A DNA stretch of 39,627 nt. Origin: Natronospira elongata. Lineage in GTDB: Bacteria > Pseudomonadota > Gammaproteobacteria > Natronospirales > Natronospiraceae. The notes under the pieces were generated by a model that did no database searches, was not told where the DNA came from, and saw nothing but the letters and a program-made list of their open reading frames with translations. A program made the position numbers and the translations under genes. This document shows, one piece after another, positions 24,325 to 34,377 of the stretch (positions within the stretch are counted from its first letter, which is position 1; each line of letters opens with the position of its first letter). Location: NCBI RefSeq assembly GCF_034931365.1, contig NZ_JAYGII010000024.1, positions 1 to 39,627 on the forward strand. Direction: 5' to 3'.

Positions 24325-27183
24325 CTAAGAGGTCTTGGCCCGGGCAGCCTGTCTCTGGGTCTGTTCCAGGATCTCGGCCAGGAAGCGGCCGGTGTGAGAG
24401 CTTGGGTGGGTGGCCACCTCTTCGGGTGTTCCCGTGGCCACTACGGTGCCACCACCGCTGCCACCCTCGGGGCCCATGTCGATGATCCAATCCGCCGTCT
24501 TGATCACATCCAGATTGTGCTCGATCACCACCACGCTATTGCCATTCTCCCGCAGCTTGCGCAGCACACCCAGCAATTGATTGATGTCGTGAAAATGCAG
24601 ACCGGTGGTGGGCTCATCAAGAATATAAAGAGTCTTGCCCGTATCCCGCTTGGACAGCTCCCGGGCAAGCTTCACCCGCTGGGCCTCGCCCCCGGACAGG
24701 GTGGTGGCATTCTGACCCAGGCGGATATAGGACAGACCCACATCCATCAAAGTCTGAAGCTTGCGCTTGAGTGACGGCACGGCACTGAAGAAATCCAGCG
24801 CGTCCTCCACCGTCAATTCCAGTACCTCGGAAATATTCAACCCCTTGTAACGAATATCCAGGGTCTCACGGTTGTAGCGGGCACCATGACAGACATCACA
24901 GGGCACATAGACATCCGGCAGAAAATGCATCTCTACCTTGATCACGCCATCACCCTGACAGGCCTCGCAGCGACCGCCCTTGACGTTGAAGCTGAAGCGG
25001 CCCGGCTTGTAACCGCGTGAGCGGGACTCCTGGGTGCCGGCGAACAGCTCACGGATGGGCGTAAACAGGCCCGTGTAGGTCGCCGGATTGGAGCGGGGTG
25101 TGCGGCCAATGGGACTCTGGTCAATATCAATGACCTTGTCCACATGGTCCAGGCCTTCAATACCGTCACAGGGGGCCGGGGTTACCGAGGCCTTGTTCAT
25201 TTCCCGGGCGAGGTACTTGTAGAGAGTGTCATTGATGAGCGTGGACTTACCGGAGCCGGAAACGCCGGTCACACAGGTCATTACGCCAAGCGGCAGGGTG
25301 ACATCCACATTGCGAAGGTTGTTGCCGCGGGCACCATTAATCCGCAGCTCCCGGCGGGACTCGATCGGCTTGCGCTGTTCCGGTATTTCAATACGGCGAT
25401 GACCGGACAGATACTGCCCGGTGAGAGAGGCACTGTTGGACTCCACATCTTCCGGTTTGCCCTGGGCAACGATGCGGCCACCGTGGACCCCGGCACCCGG
25501 CCCCATGTCCAGTACATGGTCGGCACTTCGAATGGCTTCCTCATCATGCTCGACCACGATGACGGTATTGCCCAGATCCCGGAGGCGGGTCAGGGTATTC
25601 AGCAGGCGCTTGTTGTCCCGCTGGTGCAGGCCGATGGAGGGTTCGTCGAGGATATACATCACTCCCACCAGACCGGAGCCGATCTGGCTGGCCAGGCGGA
25701 TGCGCTGGGCCTCGCCGCCGGACAGGGTCTCGGCGCTGCGCTCCAGACTGAGATAATCCAGGCCCACATCCACCAGAAAGCCCAGCCGTTCGATGATTTC
25801 CTTGAGAATCTTCTCGGCGATCTTGCCGCGCTTGCCGGGCAGTTTGAGACCCTTGAAGAAGCCCGTGGCTTCACCCACGGACAGACGGGAGATTTCCGGG
25901 AGACTGCGCTCGGCCACGAAGACATGGCGGGCGGAACGGTTGAGGCGGCTGCCGTGGCATTCGGGGCAGGAACGGCTGCTCACATAGCGGGCCAGTTCCT
26001 CGCGCACCATGCTGGACTCGGTCTCCCGATAACGGCGCTGCATATTGGGCAGCACACCCTCGAAGGGATGGTGGCGAAGCACCGTGCCACCACGCTGGCT
26101 GGGATAACGAAAGGCAATCTCTTCCTCGCCACTGCCCCACAGCAGGGCCTGCTGCACGGCCTCGTCGAGCTCGCCAAAGGGCGTCTCCGGGTCAAAGCCG
26201 TAGTGCTCGGACAGGGACTGAATCAGACGCCAGTAATAGGGGTTGCGACGGTCCCAGCCACGCACCGCGCCGCCGGCCAGACTCAACTCCCGGTCTCGGA
26301 CCACCCGCTCGGGATCGAAATACTGGTTGACCCCCAGGCCATCACAACTGGGACAGGCGCCATTGGGATTGTTGAAGGAAAACAGTCGCGGCTCCAGCTC
26401 GCTCAGGCTGTAACCGCATTCCGGGCAGGCAAACTTCTCGGAGAAGATCAGCGGTTCCCGCTCCGGCTCATCCATGAAGGCCACCCGGGCACTGCCATCC
26501 GCCAGCCCCAGTGCGGTCTCGAAGGACTCCGACAGACGCAGGGCCAGATCATCACGGACCCGAAAGCGATCCACCACCACTTCGATGCTGTGCTTGCGGC
26601 GCAGATCCAGCTTGGGTGGATTGTCCAGCTCCACCACCTCGCCATTGATCCGGGCCCGGATAAAGCCCTGGGCCCGCAGCTCCTGCAATAGCTGCACATG
26701 CTCGCCCTTGCGATTGTCCACCACCGGCGCCAGCAGCATGCATTTGCTCCCCTCCGGCAGGCCCAGCACCTGATCCACCATCTGGCTGATGGTCTGGGCA
26801 TCCAGGGTGATGTCATGGTCGGGGCAGCGGGGCTGGCCGGCACGGGCGTAGAGCAGGCGCAGGTAATCGTGAATCTCGGTCACCGTGCCCACGGTGGAAC
26901 GGGGATTGTGGGAGGTGGACTTCTGCTCGATGGAAATGGCCGGCGAGAGGCCCTCGATATCGTCGATATCGGGCTTTTCCATCATCGACAGGAACTGGCG
27001 CGCATAGGTGGAGAGGGACTCCACATAGCGGCGCTGACCTTCCGCGTAAATGGTATCGAAAGCCAGCGATGACTTGCCCGAGCCGGACAGGCCGGTGATG
27101 ACGATCAATTGATCGCGGGGCAGCTCGACATCGATGTTCTGGAGGTTGTGGGTGCGGGCACCCTGGACGCGGATCATGGCCAT
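24325..27183 (-). CDS. uvrA: Excinuclease ABC subunit A
   Basis: The 952-residue protein is of normal UvrA length. It has two ABC modules: GLSGSGKSSLAFDTIYAEGQRRY in outline near 31 and GVSGSGKSTLINDTL in the second half, each with a signature (LSGGEAQRIRLA, LSGGEAQRVKLA) and Walker B (ILDEP). Zinc-binding Cys pairs occur as CPECGYS...CPSCDG and CEACQGDG...CDVCHGA. UvrA recognises damaged DNA with UvrB in nucleotide excision repair. No convincing LexA box is seen in the short upstream region. Start may be ATG 27183 or the ATG two codons on. Long reverse frames within the gene are codon-bias shadows. Confidence 0.97.
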   Translation of the reverse strand: MAMIRVQGARTHNLQNIDVELPRDQLIVITGLSGSGKSSLAFDTIYAEGQRRYVESLSTYARQFLSMMEKPDIDDIEGLSPAISIEQKSTSHNPRSTVGTVTEIHDYLRLLYARAGQPRCPDHDITLDAQTISQMVDQVLGLPEGSKCMLLAPVVDNRKGEHVQLLQELRAQGFIRARINGEVVELDNPPKLDLRRKHSIEVVVDRFRVRDDLALRLSESFETALGLADGSARVAFMDEPEREPLIFSEKFACPECGYSLSELEPRLFSFNNPNGACPSCDGLGVNQYFDPERVVRDRELSLAGGAVRGWDRRNPYYWRLIQSLSEHYGFDPETPFGELDEAVQQALLWGSGEEEIAFRYPSQRGGTVLRHHPFEGVLPNMQRRYRETESSMVREELARYVSSRSCPECHGSRLNRSARHVFVAERSLPEISRLSVGEATGFFKGLKLPGKRGKIAEKILKEIIERLGFLVDVGLDYLSLERSAETLSGGEAQRIRLASQIGSGLVGVMYILDEPSIGLHQRDNKRLLNTLTRLRDLGNTVIVVEHDEEAIRSADHVLDMGPGAGVHGGRIVAQGKPEDVESNSASLTGQYLSGHRRIEIPEQRKPIESRRELRINGARGNNLRNVDVTLPLGVMTCVTGVSGSGKSTLINDTLYKYLAREMNKASVTPAPCDGIEGLDHVDKVIDIDQSPIGRTPRSNPATYTGLFTPIRELFAGTQESRSRGYKPGRFSFNVKGGRCEACQGDGVIKVEMHFLPDVYVPCDVCHGARYNRETLDIRYKGLNISEVLELTVEDALDFFSAVPSLKRKLQTLMDVGLSYIRLGQNATTLSGGEAQRVKLARELSKRDTGKTLYILDEPTTGLHFHDINQLLGVLRKLRENGNSVVVIEHNLDVIKTADWIIDMGPEGGSGGGTVVATGTPEEVATHPSSHTGRFLAEILEQTQRQAARAKTS

Positions 27184-27277
27184 GTTTGCGGCGTGCTCGT
27201 TGGCTTCGGAGAACAGGCCATTTTACCGTCTCCGGCCGGCCCAGGACCAGCCGGAGACGGATTTCCGACCAGCGAGC

Positions 27278-28279
27278 CTAGCGCAACTGATCGATGGGAA
27301 TCGGGCAGTCGAATCGGCCCCGGGCGGTGGCCCGGCAGGCCATGCCGCCAAAGCCGCCAACCTGGTCACAGGCCGCCAGAGCGGCTGCCAGACTGACACA
27401 CTCAGCCGGCATATTGCTGTCCTGCTCCGCCCCCTGGTGGGCCCCCTGCGGGGCCGAGGGGCCTGCCTGACTCGCCGCGGCAGGCGCAGTCTGGCGGGCC
27501 GTCGATGACTGCTCCCGGGCCGCGGCCCGACGGGCCTCCCGGGTGGATTGCATCATGGCCCCGATCAGCTCATCCGGCAGCCCCAGTTCTCCCAGACCCC
27601 GAACGTCGGCCATGTCCAGGTCACCGTAGTCGCCTTCTTCGTTGAAAACCTGCTGAATCAGAATGGGGACACCAACGCCGTCGTCCAGATACTGGACCAG
27701 ATGATGAACCTTGAGATCGGCGGGCCCCAGGAAAAGCAATTGCTGGTCCTCGGGCAGCGCCTGCGCCGCATCGGGGAATTCGTCGGTAAGCGAATCGTAG
27801 TAAGGCAGGGGATCGGGACGGGCTTCAATCAATGCCACCATGTAGCCGAATACCTCCTCCCTCAGGGGACTGGAGGGGTAACGCTCCAGGAACTCCTCGT
27901 AGGCAGAAAGGGTATCTCGGCGGCGATAGGGGGCCAGGTCCTGTTCATTGCCCTGAGATTCCAGGCGAAAGTGGATGCGAGTGGGATGGCCCATGGGAAA
28001 TGTGGGCTGGTGATGGACCGCGCTGGGCTCATAACCATCCTTCTTGGCGCGAAAATAATCCTGTGACCACTGTTTGGATTGGCTGGTCACATCCCGATAA
28101 GGCGTGGTGACGTAGTAACGCAGATTGTCGGGGCTGTTACCGCGGTAAATTCGGGCGCCGGGCGGATCGGAGGTGATCTCGTATTCCGTTTGCTGCGGTG
28201 TGACGGCACAGCCGTTCAGCATGGCAATGAAGAGGAAGACAAGAAGAAAAACCAAACCGCGTGAAATCGAATAAGCCAT
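27278..28279 (-). CDS. Hypothetical lipoprotein with a PEGA-like domain
   Basis: The 333-residue protein has a lipoprotein signal ending in LNGC (Cys24). The start of the mature part, YEITSDPPGARIYRG, matches the PEGA pattern of surface proteins. The middle (about 140-260) contains SAYEEFLERYPSSP, a TPR/outer-membrane-assembly-like helix, and the end has four Cys within about 45 residues (EC, AC, AC, DC). Function is unknown. ATG 28279 has GAGG six bases upstream; the frame extends to 28396 but would place the signal peptide internally. A separate transcription unit from uvrA is likely. Confidence 0.75.
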   Translation of the reverse strand: MAYSISRGLVFLLVFLFIAMLNGCAVTPQQTEYEITSDPPGARIYRGNSPDNLRYYVTTPYRDVTSQSKQWSQDYFRAKKDGYEPSAVHHQPTFPMGHPTRIHFRLESQGNEQDLAPYRRRDTLSAYEEFLERYPSSPLREEVFGYMVALIEARPDPLPYYDSLTDEFPDAAQALPEDQQLLFLGPADLKVHHLVQYLDDGVGVPILIQQVFNEEGDYGDLDMADVRGLGELGLPDELIGAMMQSTREARRAAAREQSSTARQTAPAAASQAGPSAPQGAHQGAEQDSNMPAECVSLAAALAACDQVGGFGGMACRATARGRFDCPIPIDQLR

Positions 28280-28414
28280 GGGCCACCTCGAGCAACAGCA
28301 AGACCGGCATCCCTCGCCGATCTCCCTGGCCCAGGCCACGGCAATCAAGGACGCCCCCAATATCAGTCTAGACGTCATTGAGCCGGGCGGCATCACCCAT
28401 ATGGGGTATGGTCA

Positions 28415-30058
28415 CTAGTAACCCGAGGCCTGACCGTCCTTGCGGTATTCCGAAGCCCCCCGCCAGATGCGATCCACGGGATTGTAGGCAATGGCCTGAT
28501 AGCCGCCGAAATGACCCTGGCCCACCTGCACCCGGTGGCCGCGATTGCCGAGCGCATCGGCGGTGCCCTCCGGGAAGCCGGGCTCCAGATTGACCGTGCC
28601 GCCATCCTCGGCGGCGGGCTTGCCGGTGGGCCCCGCGCTGCCGTCATGACGAATGCGCGGGGCATCCCCGGCGGCCTGGAGGTTCATGCCGAAGACCAGC
28701 AGATTGAGCAGGACCTGAACCTGGGCCTGGGGCTGCATGGCCCCGCCCATGACACCGAAGCTGAGCCAGGGCTCGCCCTCACGGGTGACAAAACCCGGCA
28801 TGATGGTGTGGAAGGGCCGCTTGCCGGGGGCAATGACATTGGGATGGCCGGCCTCGAGGCTGAACAGGGCACCTCGATTCTGGAGCGAGAAGCCCAGACC
28901 CACCGGCACCACCCCGGAACCCATGCCCATGTAATTGCTCTGAATCAGCGAAACCATCATGCCGTCACTGTCGGCGGTGCTCAGATAGACGGTATCGCCC
29001 CGATCCAGCCTGGGCTCACCGGCAGCCACCTGGGTAGCCGCCCTGGACTCGTCGATTAATCTGCGGCGCTGATCGATATAGGCCTTGTCCAGCAGACCAC
29101 TGACCGCGGAGGATTCGAAGGCCGGGTCCGCGTAATAGCGGGCGCGATCAGCAAAGGCCAGTTTCTTGGCCTCCACCAGCAGATGGACGTGCTCGGGACT
29201 GCCGAAGCCGGCATGTTTCAGATCCCAGGGCTCGATCAGCTTGAGCATCTGCAAGGCGGCAATACCCTGGCCATTGGGTGGCAACTGCCAGACCGTCTTG
29301 CCCATGAAATCCACCGACACCGGCTCCACCCACTCCGCCTGGTAGCCGGCCAGGTCCTGCTCTGCCAGCAGGCCACCAGCCTGCTGCACGGTCTCGGCCA
29401 TGTTGCGAGCGGCCGGGCCCTGGTAGAAGACGCCGGGCCCGTCATTGGCGATGCTTTCCAGTAGCCTGGCCAGACCCGGGTTGCGAAAACGCTCCCCCTT
29501 TCGTGGCGCACGCCCGGCGGGCAGGAAAGTCCCGGCAAAGCCGGGCTGCTCGGCCAGGCGCTTGCCTTCGGCCGCCCACTCGCCGGCAATGATTTCGGAA
29601 ACCGGGAAACCGTCCCGGGCGAGACTCGCGGCCGGCTGCAACAATCGGCGCAGGGGCAGCCGACCGAATTCTCCATGCAATGACTCCCAGCCGCGCACCA
29701 TGCCCGGCACGCTCACGGACAGGGGGCCCTGGTCGGGGATCTGCTTGTGGCCCTTGCCCTCGAACCAGCTGCGGGTGGCCGCCGCGGGGGCACCGCCGCT
29801 GGCATTCAAACCACGCAAACGTTTGCCGCTGGGATCCCAGACCATGGCAAACAGATCGCCCCCCAGCCCGGCGCCGGTGGGCTCCACAACGCATTGCACG
29901 GCATTGGCGGCAATGGCCGCATCCACTGCCGACCCGCCTTCCTGGAGCACCGCCAGGGCGGCCTGGGAGGCCAGGGGCTGGCTGGTCGCCGCCATGCCGT
30001 TGCCTGCGAAGACTTCGGATCGAGTAGCCCAGGAATCACGCGGGTATCGAGCACTCAT
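28415..30058 (-). CDS. Gamma-glutamyltransferase-family protein, no signal peptide
   Basis: The 547-residue protein aligns along its length with GGT/cephalosporin-acylase Ntn hydrolases. The self-cleavage and catalytic threonine is Thr356 in RGDTVYLSTADSDG, followed by MVSLIQSN. The FGVMGGAMQPQAQ segment is typical of the YwrD-like branch rather than E. coli Ggt. No signal peptide is visible, so a cytoplasmic location is expected. It may hydrolyse gamma-glutamyl compounds, but the real substrate is unknown. AAAGGAAA precedes ATG 30058. It lies 90 bp after a secreted paralogue on the same strand, evidently a tandem duplication. Confidence 0.9.
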   Translation of the reverse strand: MSARYPRDSWATRSEVFAGNGMAATSQPLASQAALAVLQEGGSAVDAAIAANAVQCVVEPTGAGLGGDLFAMVWDPSGKRLRGLNASGGAPAAATRSWFEGKGHKQIPDQGPLSVSVPGMVRGWESLHGEFGRLPLRRLLQPAASLARDGFPVSEIIAGEWAAEGKRLAEQPGFAGTFLPAGRAPRKGERFRNPGLARLLESIANDGPGVFYQGPAARNMAETVQQAGGLLAEQDLAGYQAEWVEPVSVDFMGKTVWQLPPNGQGIAALQMLKLIEPWDLKHAGFGSPEHVHLLVEAKKLAFADRARYYADPAFESSAVSGLLDKAYIDQRRRLIDESRAATQVAAGEPRLDRGDTVYLSTADSDGMMVSLIQSNYMGMGSGVVPVGLGFSLQNRGALFSLEAGHPNVIAPGKRPFHTIMPGFVTREGEPWLSFGVMGGAMQPQAQVQVLLNLLVFGMNLQAAGDAPRIRHDGSAGPTGKPAAEDGGTVNLEPGFPEGTADALGNRGHRVQVGQGHFGGYQAIAYNPVDRIWRGASEYRKDGQASGY

Positions 30059-30148
30059 ACCGGTTTCCTTTTTTTATTGTTGCCAGAAGGTCTGTCGGCA
30101 TTGTGCCACAGGCTTTCGAGAGACTGGCAGCGGCCAGGGAGGCTCTGA

Positions 30149-31861
30149 TCAATAGCCCGCAGCCTGACCATCCTTGCGAGGTTCCGAGGCGCCGTACCAG
30201 ACCCCGGTATCGGGGTCGCGCATGATGGCCTGGTAGCCGCCAAAGAAGCCCTCGCCCACGACCACCTCGTGGCCACGCTTCCGGAGGGCTTCAACGGTTT
30301 CCGCCGAGAAGCCGGTTTCCAGCTGCACGGTGCCACCGTCTTCCATCACATCGCCCTCCGGCTGGGAGCTGCCCACATGAGAGATGCGCGGGGCGTCACC
30401 CGCCTCCTGCAGACCCATGCCGAAATCGATCATGTTGATCAAAATCTGGGCGTGAGCCTGGGGCTGAAGGCCGCCCCCCATGACGCCAAAACTCATCCAG
30501 GGCTCGCCATCACGGGTGACAAAGGCCGGAATGATGGTATGGAAAGGGCGCTTGCCCGGTTCCAGGCTGTTGGCATGGTCAGCGTCCAGATTGAACATCT
30601 CCGCCCGGTTCTGGAGCACGAAACCCACCCCGTCCGGGGTCATGCCCGAGCCCATGCCGCGGTAATTACTCTGGATGAGTGACACCATATTGCCGTCTTC
30701 ATCGGCGGTGGTGAGATAAATGGTATCCGCGTCATTGAGGCGCGGGTCGCCGGCGGGAAAGGAATCGGCGGCCTGTTCGGGGTCGATCAGGGCCCGACGT
30801 TGCTCGGCATATTCCTTGGAGATCAGCTCCGCCACCGGCACATCGCTGAACGCCGGGTCGACATAGAAACGGGCCCGGTCCTCGAAGGCGAGCTTTTTCG
30901 CCTCCACGAAGAGGTGGATGTAATCCGGATCATCCAGGCTCAGCTCAGACAGGTCCCAGTGCTCGAGAATATTGAGAATCTGAAGCGCGGCAATACCCTG
31001 GGTATTGGGGGGTAGCTGCCAGACTTCATGACCGCGATAGCTGCTGGAGACCGGGTCCACCCAGGTGGACTCGTGGGCGGCCATGTCCTCGACAGTGAGA
31101 AAACCTCCCTGGCGTTCCATGTAGTCGGCGATGGCCTCGGCAATCTCTCCCTCATAGAAGGCCTCCCGACCCTCCTCCACCAGCAGCCGCATGGTGTTGG
31201 CCAGATCCGGGTTGCGGAATATTTCCCCGGTTCGGGGGGCACGGCCTTCGGGCATGAAGACTTCCGGGAAGTTCTCGTACTCCTTCAGGATCTCGGCGTT
31301 GCGCGCCCAGTAATAGGCAATCACCTCGGTCACCGGGAAGCCGTTCTCGGCATAGTGGATGGCGGGGCCCAGAATGTCTTCCATGCTGGCTCGACCGAAG
31401 CGGTCGTGAAGCTCGAACCAACCGTCCACGGCACCGGGCACGGACACCGGCAGGGGGCCACGCTGGGGAATCCGATCGTAACCGTTTTCTTCAAACCACT
31501 CCCGGGTCATATCCATGGGTGCGCGGCCACTGGCATTGAGCCCGTAAAGGGCCTCGCTGTCGGCGTCCCAGACGATGGCGAAGAGATCACCGCCGATGCC
31601 ATTGCCGGTGGGCTCGGTCAAACCCAGCATGGCATTGGCGGCGATGGCCGCATCCACCGCATTGCCCCCGTCACGCATGACCTGCAAGGCCGCCTGGGTA
31701 GCCAGAGGCTGGCTGGTGGCCGCCATGGCCCCGGTGGCGAGCACATTGGAGCGGCTGAGGCGTTGATCCGTCTCGACCCGATCCCAGGCCGGCAGCGGTG
31801 CAACAAGCAGCGTGAACGCGGCGCCAGCTATCAGGGCGAAAAAGGGGGATGACTTGCGCAT
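30149..31861 (-). CDS. Secreted gamma-glutamyltransferase-family protein
   Basis: The 570-residue protein has a signal peptide (1-25, MRKSSPFFALIAGAAF onward) and the same Ntn-hydrolase fold as the downstream paralogue. Thr380 in DADTIYLTTADEDG is the predicted nucleophile generated by self-cleavage. NYRGMGSGMTPDG and FGVMGGGLQPQAH are shared with the paralogue, and both end in RKDGQAxGY. It should act in the periplasm on gamma-glutamyl peptides or related amides. GGAGG stands five bases before ATG 31861. Its stop codon overlaps an 11-nt motif also found at 2504-2521 and 14541-14578. Confidence 0.92.
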   Translation of the reverse strand: MRKSSPFFALIAGAAFTLLVAPLPAWDRVETDQRLSRSNVLATGAMAATSQPLATQAALQVMRDGGNAVDAAIAANAMLGLTEPTGNGIGGDLFAIVWDADSEALYGLNASGRAPMDMTREWFEENGYDRIPQRGPLPVSVPGAVDGWFELHDRFGRASMEDILGPAIHYAENGFPVTEVIAYYWARNAEILKEYENFPEVFMPEGRAPRTGEIFRNPDLANTMRLLVEEGREAFYEGEIAEAIADYMERQGGFLTVEDMAAHESTWVDPVSSSYRGHEVWQLPPNTQGIAALQILNILEHWDLSELSLDDPDYIHLFVEAKKLAFEDRARFYVDPAFSDVPVAELISKEYAEQRRALIDPEQAADSFPAGDPRLNDADTIYLTTADEDGNMVSLIQSNYRGMGSGMTPDGVGFVLQNRAEMFNLDADHANSLEPGKRPFHTIIPAFVTRDGEPWMSFGVMGGGLQPQAHAQILINMIDFGMGLQEAGDAPRISHVGSSQPEGDVMEDGGTVQLETGFSAETVEALRKRGHEVVVGEGFFGGYQAIMRDPDTGVWYGASEPRKDGQAAGY

Positions 31862-32006
31862 AGTTCCTCCAGCAGTGAAGGGGTCTGGTGGGTTGAAGAT
31901 AGCAGACCGCCGGGCAGATGGCTGTCAAAGCGGCGCAAGCTCCTTTACTCTAGCCAGGATAAGCTGGGGCGGCGCTGACGGGCCGCCAGGCGCCAGGGGG
32001 AAGACT

Positions 32007-34346
32007 GTGCTTGATCGATCCAGACAGCGGGACGGCTTGCTGGCCCTGCTCCTTTGCCTGCTCGTGGGCGTGGGCGGGCTGGCCGGAAGCTGGCAGGGAC
32101 TGGATGCCCGCATCACCCACTGGGGCACGGCCCTGGCCACACCGCGCGCTCCCGAGGCCGACATCGCGATCGTGGAAGTCGATGACCTCAAGGCCCATGG
32201 CGATGCCGACCATTTCGGCGAGCAGCTTCGTCTGGCCATCGGACAGGCCCGCAAAGCGGGCGCCGAGGAAGTCGTCGTGCTGCTGCCCGCCGGCTGGAAA
32301 TTGCCGGCGGCAGAAAGTTCCGATGGCTGGTGGTCCGACGGCAACGGCAGCATGGAAGCAGGCTGGCTACTGGGACTGTCGGCCCAGCCGGGGACATCTC
32401 GCCCCCTGTCCGGTCTCCCCCATTATCTTCTCGGCAGCAGCCTGACGCCGCCCGAGAGTGAGACGGGCTGGCTGGCGCGGCTGCAGCAGCAACTGGGCCT
32501 CAAGCCGGGGCAGGTCCCCGGCGGCCGCGTGCTGCTGCCTCAGGAGGCCAGCGGCACCAGCGCGGCCGGTTTCACTCCCCTCGGTGAGCACGGCCGCTTT
32601 CACGCCGCCCTGAAAATGGGGGAAGGGCTTCTGCCCGCCCTATCGCTACAACTGGCGGCACGCCTGGACGGACAATGGGCGAGCAGCCGGCAGCTCGCCG
32701 AGGTCGCCGACAATCACTACCACTTCCGCCCCTTTCCCTACCGGCCCGATCAACTCCCCCTGCCCCGTCTGGACTTTGAGCAGCTGCTGAGCGGGGAGCT
32801 GGACCCGGATCAACTGGCCAATCACGCGGTCGTGATCGGGCCGGTGGAAATCGACGGCAAAGCCGTCACCCGTCTGACCGCCGAACACGCAGCGGCCATC
32901 CATGCCGGACATCTCTACCAACAGCCGGACTGGGGCCCCTGGGCGCCCTGGCTTGGTTTGCTGCTGGTGGCGGGCTGGCTGAGCCTGGTGCTGCCACGAC
33001 TCAACCTCAGTCTGGGGGTCTACTCCGGGCTGCTGCTGGTGTTGGCCCTGTTCGGCCTGCAATTGCTGCTGCCCACCATCCGGCTGCTGCATCTGGAACT
33101 TGCCATGCCGCTGATGGCCTTGATTGCCGGTCACGGTGCCCTGCTGGCCAAGCGGCGTCTGGATTATCGCCGCGAGGGCATTCTGATGGAGCTGTCAGAG
33201 GCCAACCGGCAACTTGCCGAGTCCCTGCGCCGCCAGGGTCAGACCGACGCTGCCCTTGAGCGCCTGCGCCGCTGTGAGCCCCGGGGCCCGGTACTGGAAA
33301 GCCTTTACGAGCTAGCCCTGGACCTGGAGCGCCGGCGTGAGTTTGCCCGCGCCCAGACAGTGCTGCGCTGGCTGGATGAACACTCGCCCGACTTCCGTGA
33401 CGCCCGGACCCGGATCGCCAAGCTGTCGGAGCTGGAAACCAAGACCGCCCTGGGTCCGCGCAACGGCCCGGGTGGCACCCTGGTACTGGACGAGGAGGGC
33501 GTCCAAAAACCCATGCTGGGCCGCTATGAAATCAAGCGGGAAATCGGCAAGGGCGCCATGGGCGTGGTCTATCTGGGCCATGATCCGCGTATCGGGCGCA
33601 CGGTCGCGGTCAAGACCATGGCCCTGGCCCAGGAGTTCGAAGGGGCTGATCTGGAGCAGGTGACAGAGCGCTTCTTCCGCGAGGCTGAAACGGCCGGGCG
33701 GCTGCAGCATCCCAATATCGTCACCATCTACGATGTGGGCGAGGAAGCGGATCTGGCCTATATCGCCATGGACTTTCTCGATGGCATCGGACTGCAGGAC
33801 CATACCGAGCCCGACCGCCTGCTGCCGGCGACTCAGGTCTGCAACATCATCATCCAGGTGGCGGAAGCGCTGGATTATGCCCACGGCCAGGGGGTGGTGC
33901 ACCGGGATATCAAGCCGGCCAACATGATCTGGTTGCCGGATGCGGAGCGGGTGGTACTGACCGACTTCGGGGTCGCCTGCCTGACCGATTCCCGCCGCAC
34001 CAAGACGGGCACGATTCTGGGGACCCCCTCTTATATGTCGCCGGAGCAGGTGCTGGGCCGCAAGGTGGATGGGCGGTCGGATCTGTTTTCCCTGGGCGCG
34101 ACCCTGTATCAACTGCTGCGCGGTGAATTGCCCTTCCAGGGCGAGCCCCTGGCCACGCTGCTCTACAAGATCGCCAACGACAAGACCCCCAATGTCTGCC
34201 GCCAACGCCCCGACCTGCCCCCCTGCATGGGTCGTATCGTGAAACGGGCGCTGGAGAAGAAGCCGGAGAAACGCTTCCAGTCCGGGACGGAAATGGCCGC
34301 CGCTTTGCGTCGTTGCCGTCGGGAGGTGGCTGCTCGACTTGGGTAG
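32007..34346 (+). CDS. Membrane Ser/Thr protein kinase with a CHASE2-like sensor
   Basis: The protein has 779 residues. A first membrane helix (about 8-25) is followed by a periplasmic CHASE2-like domain (about 30-300, with ADIAIVEVDDL and VVIGPVEIDG), three membrane helices (about 310-385), a helical TPR-like linker (about 390-490) and a C-terminal kinase (about 506-775). The kinase has GKGAMG in the glycine loop, Lys536, HRD at 632-634 and DFG starting at Asp653, so it should be active. It belongs to the Hanks/PknB type, but with the sensor N-terminal. GTG 32007 is chosen because AGGGGGA is six bases upstream. Substrates are unknown, and no phosphatase gene is adjacent. Confidence 0.88.
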   Translation: MLDRSRQRDGLLALLLCLLVGVGGLAGSWQGLDARITHWGTALATPRAPEADIAIVEVDDLKAHGDADHFGEQLRLAIGQARKAGAEEVVVLLPAGWKLPAAESSDGWWSDGNGSMEAGWLLGLSAQPGTSRPLSGLPHYLLGSSLTPPESETGWLARLQQQLGLKPGQVPGGRVLLPQEASGTSAAGFTPLGEHGRFHAALKMGEGLLPALSLQLAARLDGQWASSRQLAEVADNHYHFRPFPYRPDQLPLPRLDFEQLLSGELDPDQLANHAVVIGPVEIDGKAVTRLTAEHAAAIHAGHLYQQPDWGPWAPWLGLLLVAGWLSLVLPRLNLSLGVYSGLLLVLALFGLQLLLPTIRLLHLELAMPLMALIAGHGALLAKRRLDYRREGILMELSEANRQLAESLRRQGQTDAALERLRRCEPRGPVLESLYELALDLERRREFARAQTVLRWLDEHSPDFRDARTRIAKLSELETKTALGPRNGPGGTLVLDEEGVQKPMLGRYEIKREIGKGAMGVVYLGHDPRIGRTVAVKTMALAQEFEGADLEQVTERFFREAETAGRLQHPNIVTIYDVGEEADLAYIAMDFLDGIGLQDHTEPDRLLPATQVCNIIIQVAEALDYAHGQGVVHRDIKPANMIWLPDAERVVLTDFGVACLTDSRRTKTGTILGTPSYMSPEQVLGRKVDGRSDLFSLGATLYQLLRGELPFQGEPLATLLYKIANDKTPNVCRQRPDLPPCMGRIVKRALEKKPEKRFQSGTEMAAALRRCRREVAARLG

Positions 34347-34377
34347 TCCCTTCGCGTGTCGGCTTTGCTTGAGTTAG

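Noticed and set aside
25144..26691. A 515-codon frame antisense to uvrA
   Set aside because: UvrA is unmistakable on the other strand; the antisense product has no domain and a composition typical of shadow frames.
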